Part shown: one piece after another, positions 8,510-18,498 of the stretch
How positions within the stretch are numbered: the first letter of the stretch is position 1
Layout of the letters: every line of letters begins with the position of its first letter
DNA from: CALEMW01 sp964343835
GTDB lineage: Bacteria > Krumholzibacteriota > Krumholzibacteriia > LZORAL124-64-63
Direction: 5' to 3'
Assembly (NCBI GenBank): GCA_964343835.1
Contig: CAYFKR010000007.1
Coordinates: forward strand, 1 to 64,000
DNA length: 64,000 bases
Notes under the pieces: generated by a model
Database searches by the model: none
Seen by the model: only the letters and a program-made list of their open reading frames with translations
What the model was told of the DNA's origin: nothing
Translations under genes and position numbers: made by a program

Positions 8510-9207
8510 GCGCGGCCCTCCAGGTAGGCGCGGCGGCGGCCCTCGGGGAACTTCTCGATGGCGTAGCGCAGCATGGTGCGGGGCATGGCGTGGTAGCGGT
8601 CGGCGAGGAACGCCTCTTCGGTCGCCCGGTCGCGGTTGCCTACTTCGCGCAGCATCCAGCCCACGGCCTTGTGGATCAGGTCGTGGTCATGATGGAGCAG
8701 ATGGTCGGCGATCGCCAGCGTGAAGTCGAACTCGCCGGCGCGGATGAAGGCGAAGGTGGCCATCACGCCGATGCGCTGGGGCCAGAGGGCGTCGGTCGCC
8801 GCGAGCTCGTGAACGAGGGTGCGGTCCTTGTCGAGCAGGTGGGCGCCGACGAGCCAGGGGGCGGCGAGGTCCACGAGGTCCCAGTTGTTCACGCGGTCCA
8901 TCTCGGTCATGAAGAGGGTGTGGAGGCCGTCGTGCTGGTCGGGGTTGCGTTTGAACCGCTCGACCATGACGACCAGGGCCATGAGGCGGATCTCGTGCCA
9001 GGGGGAGCGCAGGAGTTTGCGGATCTCCGTGTGCGGAAGATCGCGGCCGTCGCGGGCGACGCGGCGGACCACCGGCACACGGATGCCGAGGAAGCGGTCG
9101 CCTTCTCCGTACCCGCCGGGTTCGGCGCGGAAGAAGCGCCGCGAGTGGGCGGCGATGTCGGGGTCCGCGTGGGTGCGGAGGTCGGCTGCGAGGGTGCGGG
9201 CGTTCAT
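8506..9207 (-). CDS. AlkD-like DNA alkylation repair protein
   Basis: A 233-aa all-helical HEAT-like protein matching the AlkD/AlkC-type DNA glycosylase family: VRRVAR, WHEIRLMALVVMVERFKR, and the signature VNNWDLVDLAAPWLVG (about 105-120). It also has WPQRIGVMATFAFIR and the C-terminal KAVGWMLREVGNRD. The family excises bulky or charged alkylated bases without base flipping. ATG at 9207 gives a product of family-typical length. It is first in a two-gene unit with the decarboxylase (4-nt overlap) and divergent from the HNH gene. Confidence 0.87.
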   Translation of the reverse strand: MNARTLAADLRTHADPDIAAHSRRFFRAEPGGYGEGDRFLGIRVPVVRRVARDGRDLPHTEIRKLLRSPWHEIRLMALVVMVERFKRNPDQHDGLHTLFMTEMDRVNNWDLVDLAAPWLVGAHLLDKDRTLVHELAATDALWPQRIGVMATFAFIRAGEFDFTLAIADHLLHHDHDLIHKAVGWMLREVGNRDRATEEAFLADRYHAMPRTMLRYAIEKFPEGRRRAYLEGRA

Positions 9208-9383
9208 GGTCGGGATTGTGGGGGAGGTGGGGGACGGGCGCAAGAGGGAACACGCGGTATAGCTGTATGTCGTTGTCATTCTGATGGTTGTAGAATTTCG
9301 GTTGCAACACCGATTCTTCTTGATTAACGTACGATAATGCCATATCCTACCTGCACGACTCCCTCCCGGATCGGCAGATTCCA

Positions 9384-10391
9384 TTGCTTCAAGATGCCCA
9401 GCGCGTCCACGACCGTCTCGTGGATGCCCTCCGCGTATTGCGCCGCGCCGAGCGCTCCGCCGTCACACTGTTCGCCCACGTGATGGACGACGGGCTGTTT
9501 CGGCGGCTCGGGTACGCCACCATCGAACTGTATGGGACCCAGGGACTCGGGCTGTCCGTCGCGAAGACGCGGCAGTTCGTGCGACTGGCGGCTGCGTTGG
9601 AGCGGTTGCCGGCCACGCGGGCCGCGCTGGACGGCGGCGAGCTGTCGTGGACGAAGGCGCGGACCATCGCCGCGGTTGCAACATCGCGCACCGAGGAGCG
9701 GTGGGTGGCGGAGGCGGCGGTCGCTACTTCGCGTGAGTTGGAGGTGAAGGTCGCGCAGGCGCGAAAGCGGAACCGCCGCGAACGCGATCGGTTGCGGCGT
9801 GCGCGGGGGCAGGCGGCCATGGTGTTGGACACGCCCAAGGCCGCCGCGTCCGTCGAGACGCCCGTCACGGTGTCGCTCACCCTCACGCCGGTGGAAGCCG
9901 CGCGGTTCGAGGGGCTGTTGGAGACGCTGCGCAAGAAGGGCCACCGTCAGTCCCGCGCCGCCCTCGTCCTGGAAGGGCTCGATGCCCTGGTCGCCTCCGA
10001 CGGACCACGTGGTGCGGCCGCATCCCCTTACCAGGTCATCGCCTACACCTGCAACACCTGCAACACGACCACCGTCGCCGGCCGCCCCGTCGCGCCCGCC
10101 GCCGTAGCGGCCATGCAGTGCGACTCGGTCCGATCATCGCAGGACCCTGCAGAGCCCAACCGCTCCACCATCCCCCCATCGATCCGCCGCGCCGTCCTCG
10201 CCCGCGACCACCACCGCTGCACCACCCCCGGCTGCGGCGCCACCCGCTTCCTGGAGGTGCACCACATCACGCCCCGCGCACGCGGAGGAGCCAACGAGCC
10301 CGACAACCTCGCAACCCTGTGCAGCGCGTGTCATCGCCACGCGCACGAGGCAACCCGGTGTAGCCCCCCGACCCGAGAGGCCGTACCATGA
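9384..10391 (+). CDS. DUF222/HNH endonuclease-domain protein
   Basis: About 335 aa: N-terminal helical DUF222-type region (residues 1-210), a short CxxC segment YTCNTCNTTT near residue 215 that may be half of a zinc knuckle, and a C-terminal HNH domain. The HNH domain reads CTTPGC, FLEVHHITPRARGG, NLATLCSACHRHAHE, with the HH pair, Asn and CxxC/CxxCH zinc ligands intact. Related 13E12/HNH proteins are often multicopy in GC-rich genomes; their target is unknown. The start is uncertain: TTG at 9384 is in frame, but the conserved-looking sequence continues upstream to about 9342 (LHDSLPDRQIP), which lacks an ATG. CTG at 9351 is an alternative. Confidence 0.78.
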   Translation: MLQDAQRVHDRLVDALRVLRRAERSAVTLFAHVMDDGLFRRLGYATIELYGTQGLGLSVAKTRQFVRLAAALERLPATRAALDGGELSWTKARTIAAVATSRTEERWVAEAAVATSRELEVKVAQARKRNRRERDRLRRARGQAAMVLDTPKAAASVETPVTVSLTLTPVEAARFEGLLETLRKKGHRQSRAALVLEGLDALVASDGPRGAAASPYQVIAYTCNTCNTTTVAGRPVAPAAVAAMQCDSVRSSQDPAEPNRSTIPPSIRRAVLARDHHRCTTPGCGATRFLEVHHITPRARGGANEPDNLATLCSACHRHAHEATRCSPPTREAVP

Positions 10392-10398
10392 CCCGACC

Positions 10399-11124
10399 AT
10401 GAGCGAACGCGTCGAGACCACCCTGATCCACGGCAAGCCCGTGCGCTACCGCATCCGCCGCAGCAAGCGGGCGCGGCGGCTCAACCTGCACGTCAGCACC
10501 CGCAAGGGGCTGGAAGTGGTGCTGCCCTGGAGCTGGGCCCTGCGCGACGTGGACGATGCCCTGCGTACCCACGCCGACTGGATCGACGAGCACGTGGACC
10601 GCCACGGCGTGCGCCACGGCCCGCAGGTCCGTGAACTCGTGGATGGCGCCATTCTCCTGATGCTCGGCCGTGAACGCACCCTGCGCCTGCGCCCGTTGCC
10701 CGACGGCCGCGTCCGCGCCCGCATCACCCTGACCGACGACGAACTCGTCGCCGAATTGCCGCCCGCCGATCTCCTCGACCCGCGCCCCGCCCTGCGTCGC
10801 TGGCTGCGCCGCGAGGCCCGCGGCGTGCTGGAGGACCGCGTGGCCCACCACGCCTGGCGTCACGGTTTCGAGCCGAAGAAGGTGATCGTGGGGGAGCGGC
10901 GCAGCCGGTGGGGGAGCTGCTCGTCGCGCGGGACGCTGTCGTTCTGCGACCGGCTGGTGATGGCGCCGCCCGAGGTGATCGACGCCGTCGTCTGCCACGA
11001 ACTCTGCCACCTCAGGCACCTGAACCATGGACGGGGCTTCAAGGCCCTGCTGAAGACCGTCTGCCCCGACCACGACCACCACATGGACTGGCTGCGCGAG
11101 CACCACGACGACCTGGAGTTCTGA
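10399..11124 (+). CDS. YgjP-like (DUF45/M48-type) zinc metallopeptidase
   Basis: A 241-aa protein with the YgjP/DUF45 layout: basic N-terminal beta region (RIRRSKRARRLNLHVS), then SRWGSCSSRGTLSF at about 169-182 and the zinc motif VCHELCHLRHLNHG (His200, Glu201, His204, His210). These soluble SprT/M48-like proteins are putative metalloproteases. It starts 8 bp after the HNH stop, and its TGA overlaps the ATG of the HD gene (TGATG), showing co-translation. Confidence 0.86.
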   Translation: MSERVETTLIHGKPVRYRIRRSKRARRLNLHVSTRKGLEVVLPWSWALRDVDDALRTHADWIDEHVDRHGVRHGPQVRELVDGAILLMLGRERTLRLRPLPDGRVRARITLTDDELVAELPPADLLDPRPALRRWLRREARGVLEDRVAHHAWRHGFEPKKVIVGERRSRWGSCSSRGTLSFCDRLVMAPPEVIDAVVCHELCHLRHLNHGRGFKALLKTVCPDHDHHMDWLREHHDDLEF

Positions 11125-11684
11125 TGAGCCTCACCGACCGCGCCACCTGCCTCGAGCTGCTGCACGAGTACACCAAGACCGACTCCCTCCGCCGCCACGC
11201 CTACGCCGTGGAGGCCGCCATGCGCGCGTCCGCCGAGCGCACCGGCAACGACCCGGAATACTGGGGAGCCGTCGGCCTCCTCCACGACTTCGACTACGAG
11301 ATGTACCCCGACGCCCCCGACCACCCCCTGAAGGGCGCCGACATCCTCCGCGAGCGCGGCTACGACGAGGAGTTCGTCCGCACCATCCTCTCCCACGCCA
11401 GCTACACCGGCGTTCCCCGCGAGAACGATTGCGCCAGGTGGCTCTTCGCCGTGGACGAGCTCAGCGGGTTCTGCATGGCCTGCGCCATGGTCCAGCCCGA
11501 CAAGAAGATCAGCCAGGTGAAGGTGAAGTCGGTGAAGAAGAAGCTGAAGAAGAAGGACTTCGCCGCCAAGGTGAACCGCGAGGAGATCCGCGAAGGCGCT
11601 GAGGACCTGGGGCTGGAGCTGGACGACATGATCGAGCACGTGCTGGGGGCGTTGTCGGGGGTGGCGGAGGAATTGGGGCTCTGA
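11124..11684 (+). CDS. HD-domain (HDIG-type) phosphohydrolase-like protein
   Basis: A 186-aa cytosolic protein with metal-binding HD residues: His25 (LRRHAYAVE), HD pair at 54-55 in GLLHDFDYE, then HPLKGADIL and ILSHASY. This matches the small HDIG proteins that hydrolyse nucleotides or phosphate esters; substrate unknown. A lysine-rich segment (VKSVKKKLKKKDF, about 135-147) separates the HD core from an acidic C-terminal helix. ATG overlaps the preceding stop by one base. Confidence 0.83.
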   Translation: MSLTDRATCLELLHEYTKTDSLRRHAYAVEAAMRASAERTGNDPEYWGAVGLLHDFDYEMYPDAPDHPLKGADILRERGYDEEFVRTILSHASYTGVPRENDCARWLFAVDELSGFCMACAMVQPDKKISQVKVKSVKKKLKKKDFAAKVNREEIREGAEDLGLELDDMIEHVLGALSGVAEELGL

Positions 11685-11698
11685 CCCGGGGAGCAGGC

Positions 11699-12409
11699 AT
11701 GAAGATCGGTATGTCGATCCTGATCGCGATGCTCGCCACGGTCGCAATCGCCGTCGAACCCGTCACGTACGACGTCGAGTTTCACGAACCACAAGGCCGC
11801 GGCTACTGGAACCGCTTCACCGTCCGCGCCGGCGACGCCACCGCCGAAGGCATCGGCTGGGGGTTGAACGGCGGTTGGTCCCTGGTCGACATCGACACCC
11901 TCGACACCTTCACGGAAGTCGCCGTCCACGACGACGGTCCCAGCGCCGACCCCGAACTCAAGATCTACCGCTACGTCGACGGCGAACTCGTGAACCTCGG
12001 GAGCATCGAAGGCGGGTTCGGCAAGTGGGAATCGAGAAGACCGGCGACCTTGGACGGCTCGGGCGTCGTGCGCGGCACGTGCCGGATGCGGCTCATCCAC
12101 ACCTGGTATCACGAGTGCGAATACGTCATGGAGAACGGGAAGCTCGTGTGCAGGCCGTTGGAATGGGTCGCCATGAACCACCCCGTCACCCTGCGCGTGC
12201 CGCTCCGCCTCCGCGAATCCCCGGACGGCCCCGAACTTCCGCATGAGATCCCGGCCGGCACGGAGGCCGTCCTGGGGATGACCGACGACATGCGCTGGTG
12301 CGAGCTCGTCGCCGGCGACATCCGCGGCTGGTTCGAGGTGGAAGGCAACTGCAAGGTCGGCGGCCGCCTGTCCCACGAAGTCTTCGACGGCCTCGTCATC
12401 GCCGACTGA
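11699..12409 (+). CDS. Exported protein with C-terminal SH3-like segment, function unknown
   Basis: A 236-aa protein with a signal peptide (ILIAMLATVAIAVEP) and a beta-rich mature region that I do not recognise as a known family. It contains a paired-Cys stretch (RGTCRMRL, YHECEYV, LVCRPLEW). The C-terminal 60 residues (LRLRESPDGPELPHEIPAG ... RGWFEVEG) resemble a bacterial SH3 fold, often a cell-wall or protein-binding module. It lies 14 bp after the HD gene and converges on the epimerase gene with only 3 bp between the stops. Confidence 0.6.
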   Translation: MKIGMSILIAMLATVAIAVEPVTYDVEFHEPQGRGYWNRFTVRAGDATAEGIGWGLNGGWSLVDIDTLDTFTEVAVHDDGPSADPELKIYRYVDGELVNLGSIEGGFGKWESRRPATLDGSGVVRGTCRMRLIHTWYHECEYVMENGKLVCRPLEWVAMNHPVTLRVPLRLRESPDGPELPHEIPAGTEAVLGMTDDMRWCELVAGDIRGWFEVEGNCKVGGRLSHEVFDGLVIAD

Positions 12410-12412
12410 CCG

Positions 12413-13540
12413 CTACCCCTGCGAGGCGTGCCAGGCCTTCAGCACCTCCGACTCCCGCTCCGCCGTGAGCCCCGCGCGCATCTCCCCGTTGCGGCGCTCC
12501 TTGGGCTCGCTCGCCCACCAGTCCAGCGTGTCGCGGACGGTCTCGGCGATGGGGCGGAAGGTGAGGCCGGCGGCCAGGGCGCGGTCCACGTTCACCGTAC
12601 CCACGCCGGCCTCCATGTCGGTGGGGATCCAGCAGGGCATGTCGCTCCAGGCGTTCACGTCGTGCTCGGCGAGGAAGTCCGACGCGGCCCACGTGAACGA
12701 CGCGTCGCTGCCGCTGACCCGGCGGCAGGCGTCGAGCATCTCGCCCATGGCCATCTGGCCGGGGGGCGACACGGCGTTCATCACGCCCGTGGCGTTGCGT
12801 TCCACGCCGTGGATCAGGAATTCGGCCAGGTCGCGCACGTCGATGATCTGCACCTGCTCGTCGGGGCCCTGGGGGGCCAGCACCTCGCCGCCGCGCTTCA
12901 CGCGCACGGGCCAGTAGGTGAAGCGGTCGGTGCGGTCCAGCGGGCCCACGATCAGGCCGGGGCGCACGTTCCAGGTGCGGCCGGGCATGCTGCGCTCGGC
13001 GGCCTGTTCGCAGAGGGCCTTGAGGGCGCCGTAGGTCTCGGCGTCGACGGTCTCGGTGGTGGGGTCGTCGATGACGGCCACCTTCGAGTTCTCGTTCAGC
13101 CCGATCTCATTGAAGTCCGCGTACACCGAGATGGTGGAGATGAACACGTACTGCTGCACGCGGTCCTTCAGCAGCTCTGCCGACAGGTCCACCACGCGGG
13201 GCACGTAGCCGCTGGTGTCGATGACGGCGTCCCACTCGCCGGTCTCGAGCGATGCCAGGTCGCCGTTGCGGTCGCCCTTGAGCTTCACCAGGTCGGGGAA
13301 GAAGTGGGGGTTGGAGCGGCCCCTGTTGAAGAGGGTCACCTCGTGGCCGCGGGTCAGGGCGTACTTCACGGTGTGGGGGCCCAGGAAGCGCGTGCCGCCC
13401 AGCACCAGGATGCGCAGGGGGCGGGGGCTCTTCATGGGGGCGAAGTCGGCCCGGGAGGCGCCGGGGGACAGGGCCCCGAGGCCGGCGGCGGCGCCGCCCA
13501 CGGCGAGGGTCTTCAGGAAGTCGCGGCGATCGATGGTCAT
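12413..13540 (-). CDS. Tat-exported NAD-dependent epimerase/dehydratase-like protein
   Basis: A 375-aa protein of the extended short-chain dehydrogenase type. The N-terminus has a twin-arginine motif (RRDFLKTLAVGG, residues 5-16), so a cofactor-bound protein is probably exported folded. The nucleotide-binding glycine motif is LVLGGTRFLG (about 45-54); NRGRSNP follows beta-2, and the family's YxxxK appears as YGALK. Substrate unknown. It overlaps the upstream transporter gene by ATGA (13537-13540), so the two are translationally coupled. Confidence 0.83.
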   Translation of the reverse strand: MTIDRRDFLKTLAVGGAAAGLGALSPGASRADFAPMKSPRPLRILVLGGTRFLGPHTVKYALTRGHEVTLFNRGRSNPHFFPDLVKLKGDRNGDLASLETGEWDAVIDTSGYVPRVVDLSAELLKDRVQQYVFISTISVYADFNEIGLNENSKVAVIDDPTTETVDAETYGALKALCEQAAERSMPGRTWNVRPGLIVGPLDRTDRFTYWPVRVKRGGEVLAPQGPDEQVQIIDVRDLAEFLIHGVERNATGVMNAVSPPGQMAMGEMLDACRRVSGSDASFTWAASDFLAEHDVNAWSDMPCWIPTDMEAGVGTVNVDRALAAGLTFRPIAETVRDTLDWWASEPKERRNGEMRAGLTAERESEVLKAWHASQG

Positions 13541-14823
13541 GATTCCTCCGGGGGATGATCCGCGGCCGCCCGACGGCGCTGGGCCGCGCCGAGGGCGAGT
13601 CCGACGCCGCCCCAGAGGGCGGCTACCGGCACCGCGGTGAAGGCGACGCCCGCCAGGCCCATGCCGAGCCGTCCGAGGGCGTCGAAAAGGGTCGCGCCGA
13701 GCATGTCGCCGCCGCGATACACGAAGGTGTCGATGAAGCTCTTGGCCTTGTAGGTCTGCTCCGGCGGCACGATGGTGAACAGCGTCTCGCGGGCCGGCCG
13801 CGCCAGGGCGTAGTTGCCGCCGCGCCGCACCACCTGGAAGATCACCAGTACCGCCAGCACCGGGGCGAAGCCCAGGGCCAGGAAGCCGACGACGGTCAGC
13901 ACCGGCAGGATGGTCAGGGTGGCGCCCACGCCGATGCGCGGGATCAGCCGCCCCGTCACGCCGAGCTGCAGCACCAGGGTCAGGATGTTCACCCACAGGT
14001 CGATGCGCGCGAACAGCGCGGTCCGTGCCGCGCGGTCGGCCACTGCGTCGGCCACGATGCTGGCCTGCTCGAAGTACAGGAACGTGGACGTCAGGCTGTA
14101 CAGGAAGAGGTAGGCGGAGATGCCCAGCAGGTAGGGGCTGGCGGCGGTGGCGGTGATGCCAGACACCATGCTGCCCCCGACGGGCGCGTCAGAAACGTCC
14201 GCTCGGTCGACCCTGGCCGGCACCAGCCGTCCCAGCGCCGTCACCGTCACGATGGCGGCCCCGAGCATCAGCATCGAGCCGAACAGCAGGTTCGTCCGCC
14301 CCAGCGTGTCCACCAGCGAAGCGGTGATCGCCGCGCCCACGATGGCGCCCACCGTGCCCCCCACCGCGATGAACCCGAACAGCCGCTTGCTGCGCTCCAG
14401 GTCCCAGCGGTCGGCCATGGTGGCCCAGAACAGCGACACCGCCCACATGTTGAACACGCTCAGCCACACGTAGAACACGCGGCCCACCCACACGTCGTGA
14501 CGCTCGGGGAGCCCGCGCATGAGTACATAGAACACGGCCATGTTGGCCAGGAAGAACAGGTACGCCGACGGCACCAGCCGACGGCGCGGCGTGCGGTTGG
14601 CCAGCAGGCCGAACAGCGGCGTGAGCAGGAGCATGACCACCAGGTTGGCCAGGTACAGCCACGGCAGGTTGCGCACGCCGCCGGCCAGGCCCATCTCCTC
14701 GCGCAGGGGGCGCAGCACGTAGTAGCCGGCCAGCAGGAAGAAGAAGTAGAGGCACGACAGGGCGGCCGCGGCGAACTCGTCGTCGCGGATGCCGGTGACC
14801 TTCTGGAGGAAGCCCTTGATCAT
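13537..14823 (-). CDS. MFS/NTT-like membrane transporter
   Basis: A 428-aa integral membrane protein with about 10-12 hydrophobic helices. The N-terminal FLLAGYYVLRPLREEMG resembles the group of bacterial carriers related to nucleotide (ATP/ADP, Tlc/NTT) translocases and annotated as MFS. The motif WATMADRWDLERSKRLFGFIAVGGTVGAIVGA spans helices 4-5 (quoted here only as landmark pieces: WATMADRWD, SKRLFGFIAVGG). Substrate cannot be predicted. It is the first gene of a coupled pair with the Tat-exported epimerase. Confidence 0.78.
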   Translation of the reverse strand: MIKGFLQKVTGIRDDEFAAAALSCLYFFFLLAGYYVLRPLREEMGLAGGVRNLPWLYLANLVVMLLLTPLFGLLANRTPRRRLVPSAYLFFLANMAVFYVLMRGLPERHDVWVGRVFYVWLSVFNMWAVSLFWATMADRWDLERSKRLFGFIAVGGTVGAIVGAAITASLVDTLGRTNLLFGSMLMLGAAIVTVTALGRLVPARVDRADVSDAPVGGSMVSGITATAASPYLLGISAYLFLYSLTSTFLYFEQASIVADAVADRAARTALFARIDLWVNILTLVLQLGVTGRLIPRIGVGATLTILPVLTVVGFLALGFAPVLAVLVIFQVVRRGGNYALARPARETLFTIVPPEQTYKAKSFIDTFVYRGGDMLGATLFDALGRLGMGLAGVAFTAVPVAALWGGVGLALGAAQRRRAAADHPPEES

Positions 14824-14993
14824 GGGGTGATCCTAAGGGGTTTCGGGGCGCGGGTGAACCGGTGATACGCCGCGGACGGCCGGAAGTTCTGCGGGCTCGA
14901 ATCGATGATGCAATCTCAATCGAGCGGGCGTAGACTCGCGGTCCTGCCGGCGTCGGGCCCGGCGGGCGAATCGATCACCACGAAAGGACGGAT

Positions 14994-15539
14994 ATGAGGA
15001 CCATCATCACCCTGCTCATCGCCACGATCCTGATCAGCGGCGTCTCCATGGCCCAGGAGATCAAGCCTGGCGCCGTGTCCATCGGTTCCTACGTGATCAT
15101 CTGGGAAGAGGACGGCCTGAGCGACAGTTTCGGCGGCCTCAGCCTGGGCGGCAGCTACGCCTTCAGCAGCAGCATGGCCGTGCGCGGCGCCGCCTACGCG
15201 ACCGAGCACGAGGACACGAGCATGCTCAAGATCAACGGCTTCGAGGCCCAGTTCCTCCTGGGCTCCAACCTGGACCGCGTGGGTTTCCGCTGGTTCGGCC
15301 TGGGCGGGTTCTACAAGGACACCTTCGAGGTGGAGGTCCTCGGCGTGTCGGCCTCCCACGACTTCTCCGGCCTGATGGTCGGCGGCGGCCTGGGCTACAA
15401 CTGGGAGAAGGTCGTGCTGGACTTCAGTCTGGCCTGGCGCCAGGCGGACGACTACAAGGACTACGTGGAGGACGTCTCAGAGGCAGAGACCGACGTGGTC
15501 ATGAGCTCGGGGAGCCTGAGCATCGGGTTCCGGTTCTAG
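14994..15539 (+). CDS. Small outer-membrane beta-barrel protein
   Basis: A 181-aa protein with a signal peptide (LISGVSMAQE) and amphipathic alternating strands ending in SGSLSIGFRF, the terminal Phe being typical of Bam-inserted barrels. The size suits an eight-stranded barrel (YfaZ/OmpW-like); no closer family is evident. It is preceded by AAGGA about 8 nt before the ATG and followed 21 bp later by a strong hairpin. Confidence 0.72.
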   Translation: MRTIITLLIATILISGVSMAQEIKPGAVSIGSYVIIWEEDGLSDSFGGLSLGGSYAFSSSMAVRGAAYATEHEDTSMLKINGFEAQFLLGSNLDRVGFRWFGLGGFYKDTFEVEVLGVSASHDFSGLMVGGGLGYNWEKVVLDFSLAWRQADDYKDYVEDVSEAETDVVMSSGSLSIGFRF

Positions 15540-15560
15540 ACAGTCCGTGCCGAACGATCA

Positions 15561-15588
15561 GAGGCCCGATCCTTCCGGATCGGGCCTC
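15561..15588 (+). terminator. Terminator-like hairpin
   Basis: A perfect 12-bp stem, GAGGCCCGATCC (15561-15572) with 15577-15588 and a TTCC tetraloop, lies just after the beta-barrel stop. No T tract follows, so it may act as a 3'-end stabiliser or a bidirectional terminator with the convergent phosphatase gene. Confidence 0.65.
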
Positions 15589-15706
15589 GTCGTCGCCGGG
15601 GGTCGAGGAGCTGCAGGACCCGAATCCCCGGACGGTCGGCGTCGGTCTTCTCCCTCCGCGCCGTGCCATCCCCGTTTCGGGGGTCGGGAAACCCTTACAG
15701 CGGAAT

Positions 15707-16378
15707 CTACTGGGGCGCTTCGGTGCCCGGGTACGTGGTCATGCCGTAGGGAATGTGGCCGCTGTCGGCGAAGCCGAGGAGCTTGGTCGAACCGTCGGGA
15801 CGGATCTGCACCGTCGTCAGGCTGCAGTTGGCGATGCTCATGCCCAGCCAGTGGATCGGGTCCACCCCCAGCACCTTGCACACGTACCAGCGGATCACGT
15901 TGCCGTGGCAGATGACCACGTCGAGCTGGTCGCGGTCGGCGTCGGCGGGGCGGAAGATCAGGGGCCAGGCGCGTTCGAGGCCGGCCTCGCACAGCTCCGC
16001 CTCGCCGGGTTCCAGTTCCAGCATGATGTCCTCGCGCAGCGTCGCCGGGGTGCACTCGCGGATGTCGTCGTGGAAGACGATCTCCAGGCCCGGGAAGTGC
16101 GCGGCGACGATCTCCGCCGTCTCGCGGGCGCGGGTCATGGTGCTGGAGTGGAGGGAGTCGAGGGTGAGGGGCAGCGCGTCCAGGCGCTCGGCGGTGAGGC
16201 GGGCCTGCTGGCGGCCCAGGGCCACCAGGCCGCCCTCGTCGGGGGTGTCCACGCCGTGCTCGTACTCGCCGTGGCGGATCAGGATGACCGTGCGGACGGG
16301 CTCGTCGCGGGTTGGGAGGACGGCGGTGGCGCTGCCGGCCAGCACGAGCAGGATCAGGACGGAGAGCAGGCGCTTCAT
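15707..16378 (-). CDS. Exported histidine-phosphatase family protein
   Basis: A 223-aa protein with a signal peptide (LVLAGSATAV) and the phosphoglycerate-mutase-like fold. The catalytic RHG is in ILIRHGEYE (Arg35-His36-Gly37), SSTMTRARETAE supplies the second Arg, and the second catalytic His is in VICHGNVIRW. PGAM5/SixA-like enzymes hydrolyse phosphohistidine or phosphoesters; this one would act in the periplasm. Start at 16378 is supported by the signal peptide. Confidence 0.85.
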   Translation of the reverse strand: MKRLLSVLILLVLAGSATAVLPTRDEPVRTVILIRHGEYEHGVDTPDEGGLVALGRQQARLTAERLDALPLTLDSLHSSTMTRARETAEIVAAHFPGLEIVFHDDIRECTPATLREDIMLELEPGEAELCEAGLERAWPLIFRPADADRDQLDVVICHGNVIRWYVCKVLGVDPIHWLGMSIANCSLTTVQIRPDGSTKLLGFADSGHIPYGMTTYPGTEAPQ

Positions 16379-16406
16379 GATGAACTCCCGATTCGGGTGA
16401 ACGCGA

Positions 16407-17011
16407 CTAGAACCAGAACATGCCGCCGATGCTCGCCTTGCCCGACGCGCCCGAGTCCTCCACCGGGGTCTCGACGGTCACCTCGGAGCCGTCCGGCATC
16501 ACGGCGATGGCGCGGTTGGTCTCCCAGTTCACGGTCTCCAGGCGGAGCTGGCCGTGGAGGGCCAGACGGCGGTTGAGGTGCAGGTGGAAGCCGGCGCCGA
16601 AGGCGGTGCCGGCGCCGTCGCTCTCGAAGCGCACGGCGTCGGTCTGTGACTCGATGTGGAAGCCGCCCAGGCCGCCGGCCAGGTAGGGGCGGAACGTCGC
16701 GCCGCGCCGGAACAGGTAGACCAGGTCGATGGTGCCGGCGCCGTAGCGGAACGTGCGCTCGTCGTCGGCGGACGAGTGCTCGGCCGCGCCGCTGTAGAGG
16801 CGGAGCTGGATGTTGGGCGAGGCCATCCAGCCGACCTGGAGGGCGCCGCCGTCGGCCACTTCCTCCACCGACACGGCGTCGTCGTCGGAGTTCTCCTCGA
16901 TCCAGCTGCGCATGGCGTCCAGGCCGATGGTCCAGCGGCCGTGGGGGTAGCGGTCGTCGGCCGTCGCCCCGAGGGCGATCAGCAGCAGGAGGGTCGTGAT
17001 CAGCGCAGTTC

Positions 17012-17015
<4 letters not shown>
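16407..17015 (-). CDS. Outer-membrane beta-barrel protein at end of NtrY/NtrC-type operon
   Basis: A 202-aa exported protein (signal peptide LLLIALGATADD) with alternating strands, aromatic girdles (YRYGAGTIDLVYLF-like segments, YLAGGLGGFHIES) and a C-terminal GGMFWF signature ending in Phe, as in Bam substrates. Its ATG overlaps the TGA of the upstream sigma-54 activator (ATGA at 17012-17015), so its synthesis is coupled to the regulator. That makes it a candidate for a monitored or effector outer-membrane protein. No specific family recognised. Confidence 0.75.
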
Positions 17016-18435
<1,420 letters not shown>

Positions 18436-18436
<1 letters not shown>

Positions 18437-18472
18437 CAGGCTTCCTCCCCGTTCGCGGGCAGACGGATCGTG
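18436..18472 (-). CDS. C-terminal tail of a histidine kinase truncated by the gap (inferred)
   Basis: On the minus strand, from the gap edge, one frame reads T-I-R-L-P-A-N-G-E-E-A then TGA, and this TGA overlaps the ATG of the response regulator (TGATG). The residues look like the last strand of a HATPase domain: the intact kinase at 18495-19946 ends VFTLELPAAPGEE in the same style. I infer that the last 11 codons of a second kinase survive here. Short sequence, so identity is tentative. Confidence 0.5.
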
Positions 18473-18482
18473 NNNNNNNNNN
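18473..18482. other. Assembly gap (10 N)
   Basis: Ten Ns, probably a scaffold gap of arbitrary size. The flanks are a response-regulator-like start on one side and a kinase-like tail on the other, so the true missing sequence may be several kilobases (see findings). Confidence 0.95.
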
Positions 18483-18498
18483 TCAGGATGCGCGTCAT
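18483..18498 (-). CDS. First codons of a second response regulator, cut by the gap (inferred)
   Basis: ATG at 18498-18496 overlaps the kinase TGA (ATGA) and reads M-T-R-I-L before the Ns. The intact regulator begins M-S-R-I-L-I-V-D-D, so this looks like the 5' end of a paralogous receiver-domain gene directly coupled to the kinase at 18495-19946. Only five codons are visible. Confidence 0.5.
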
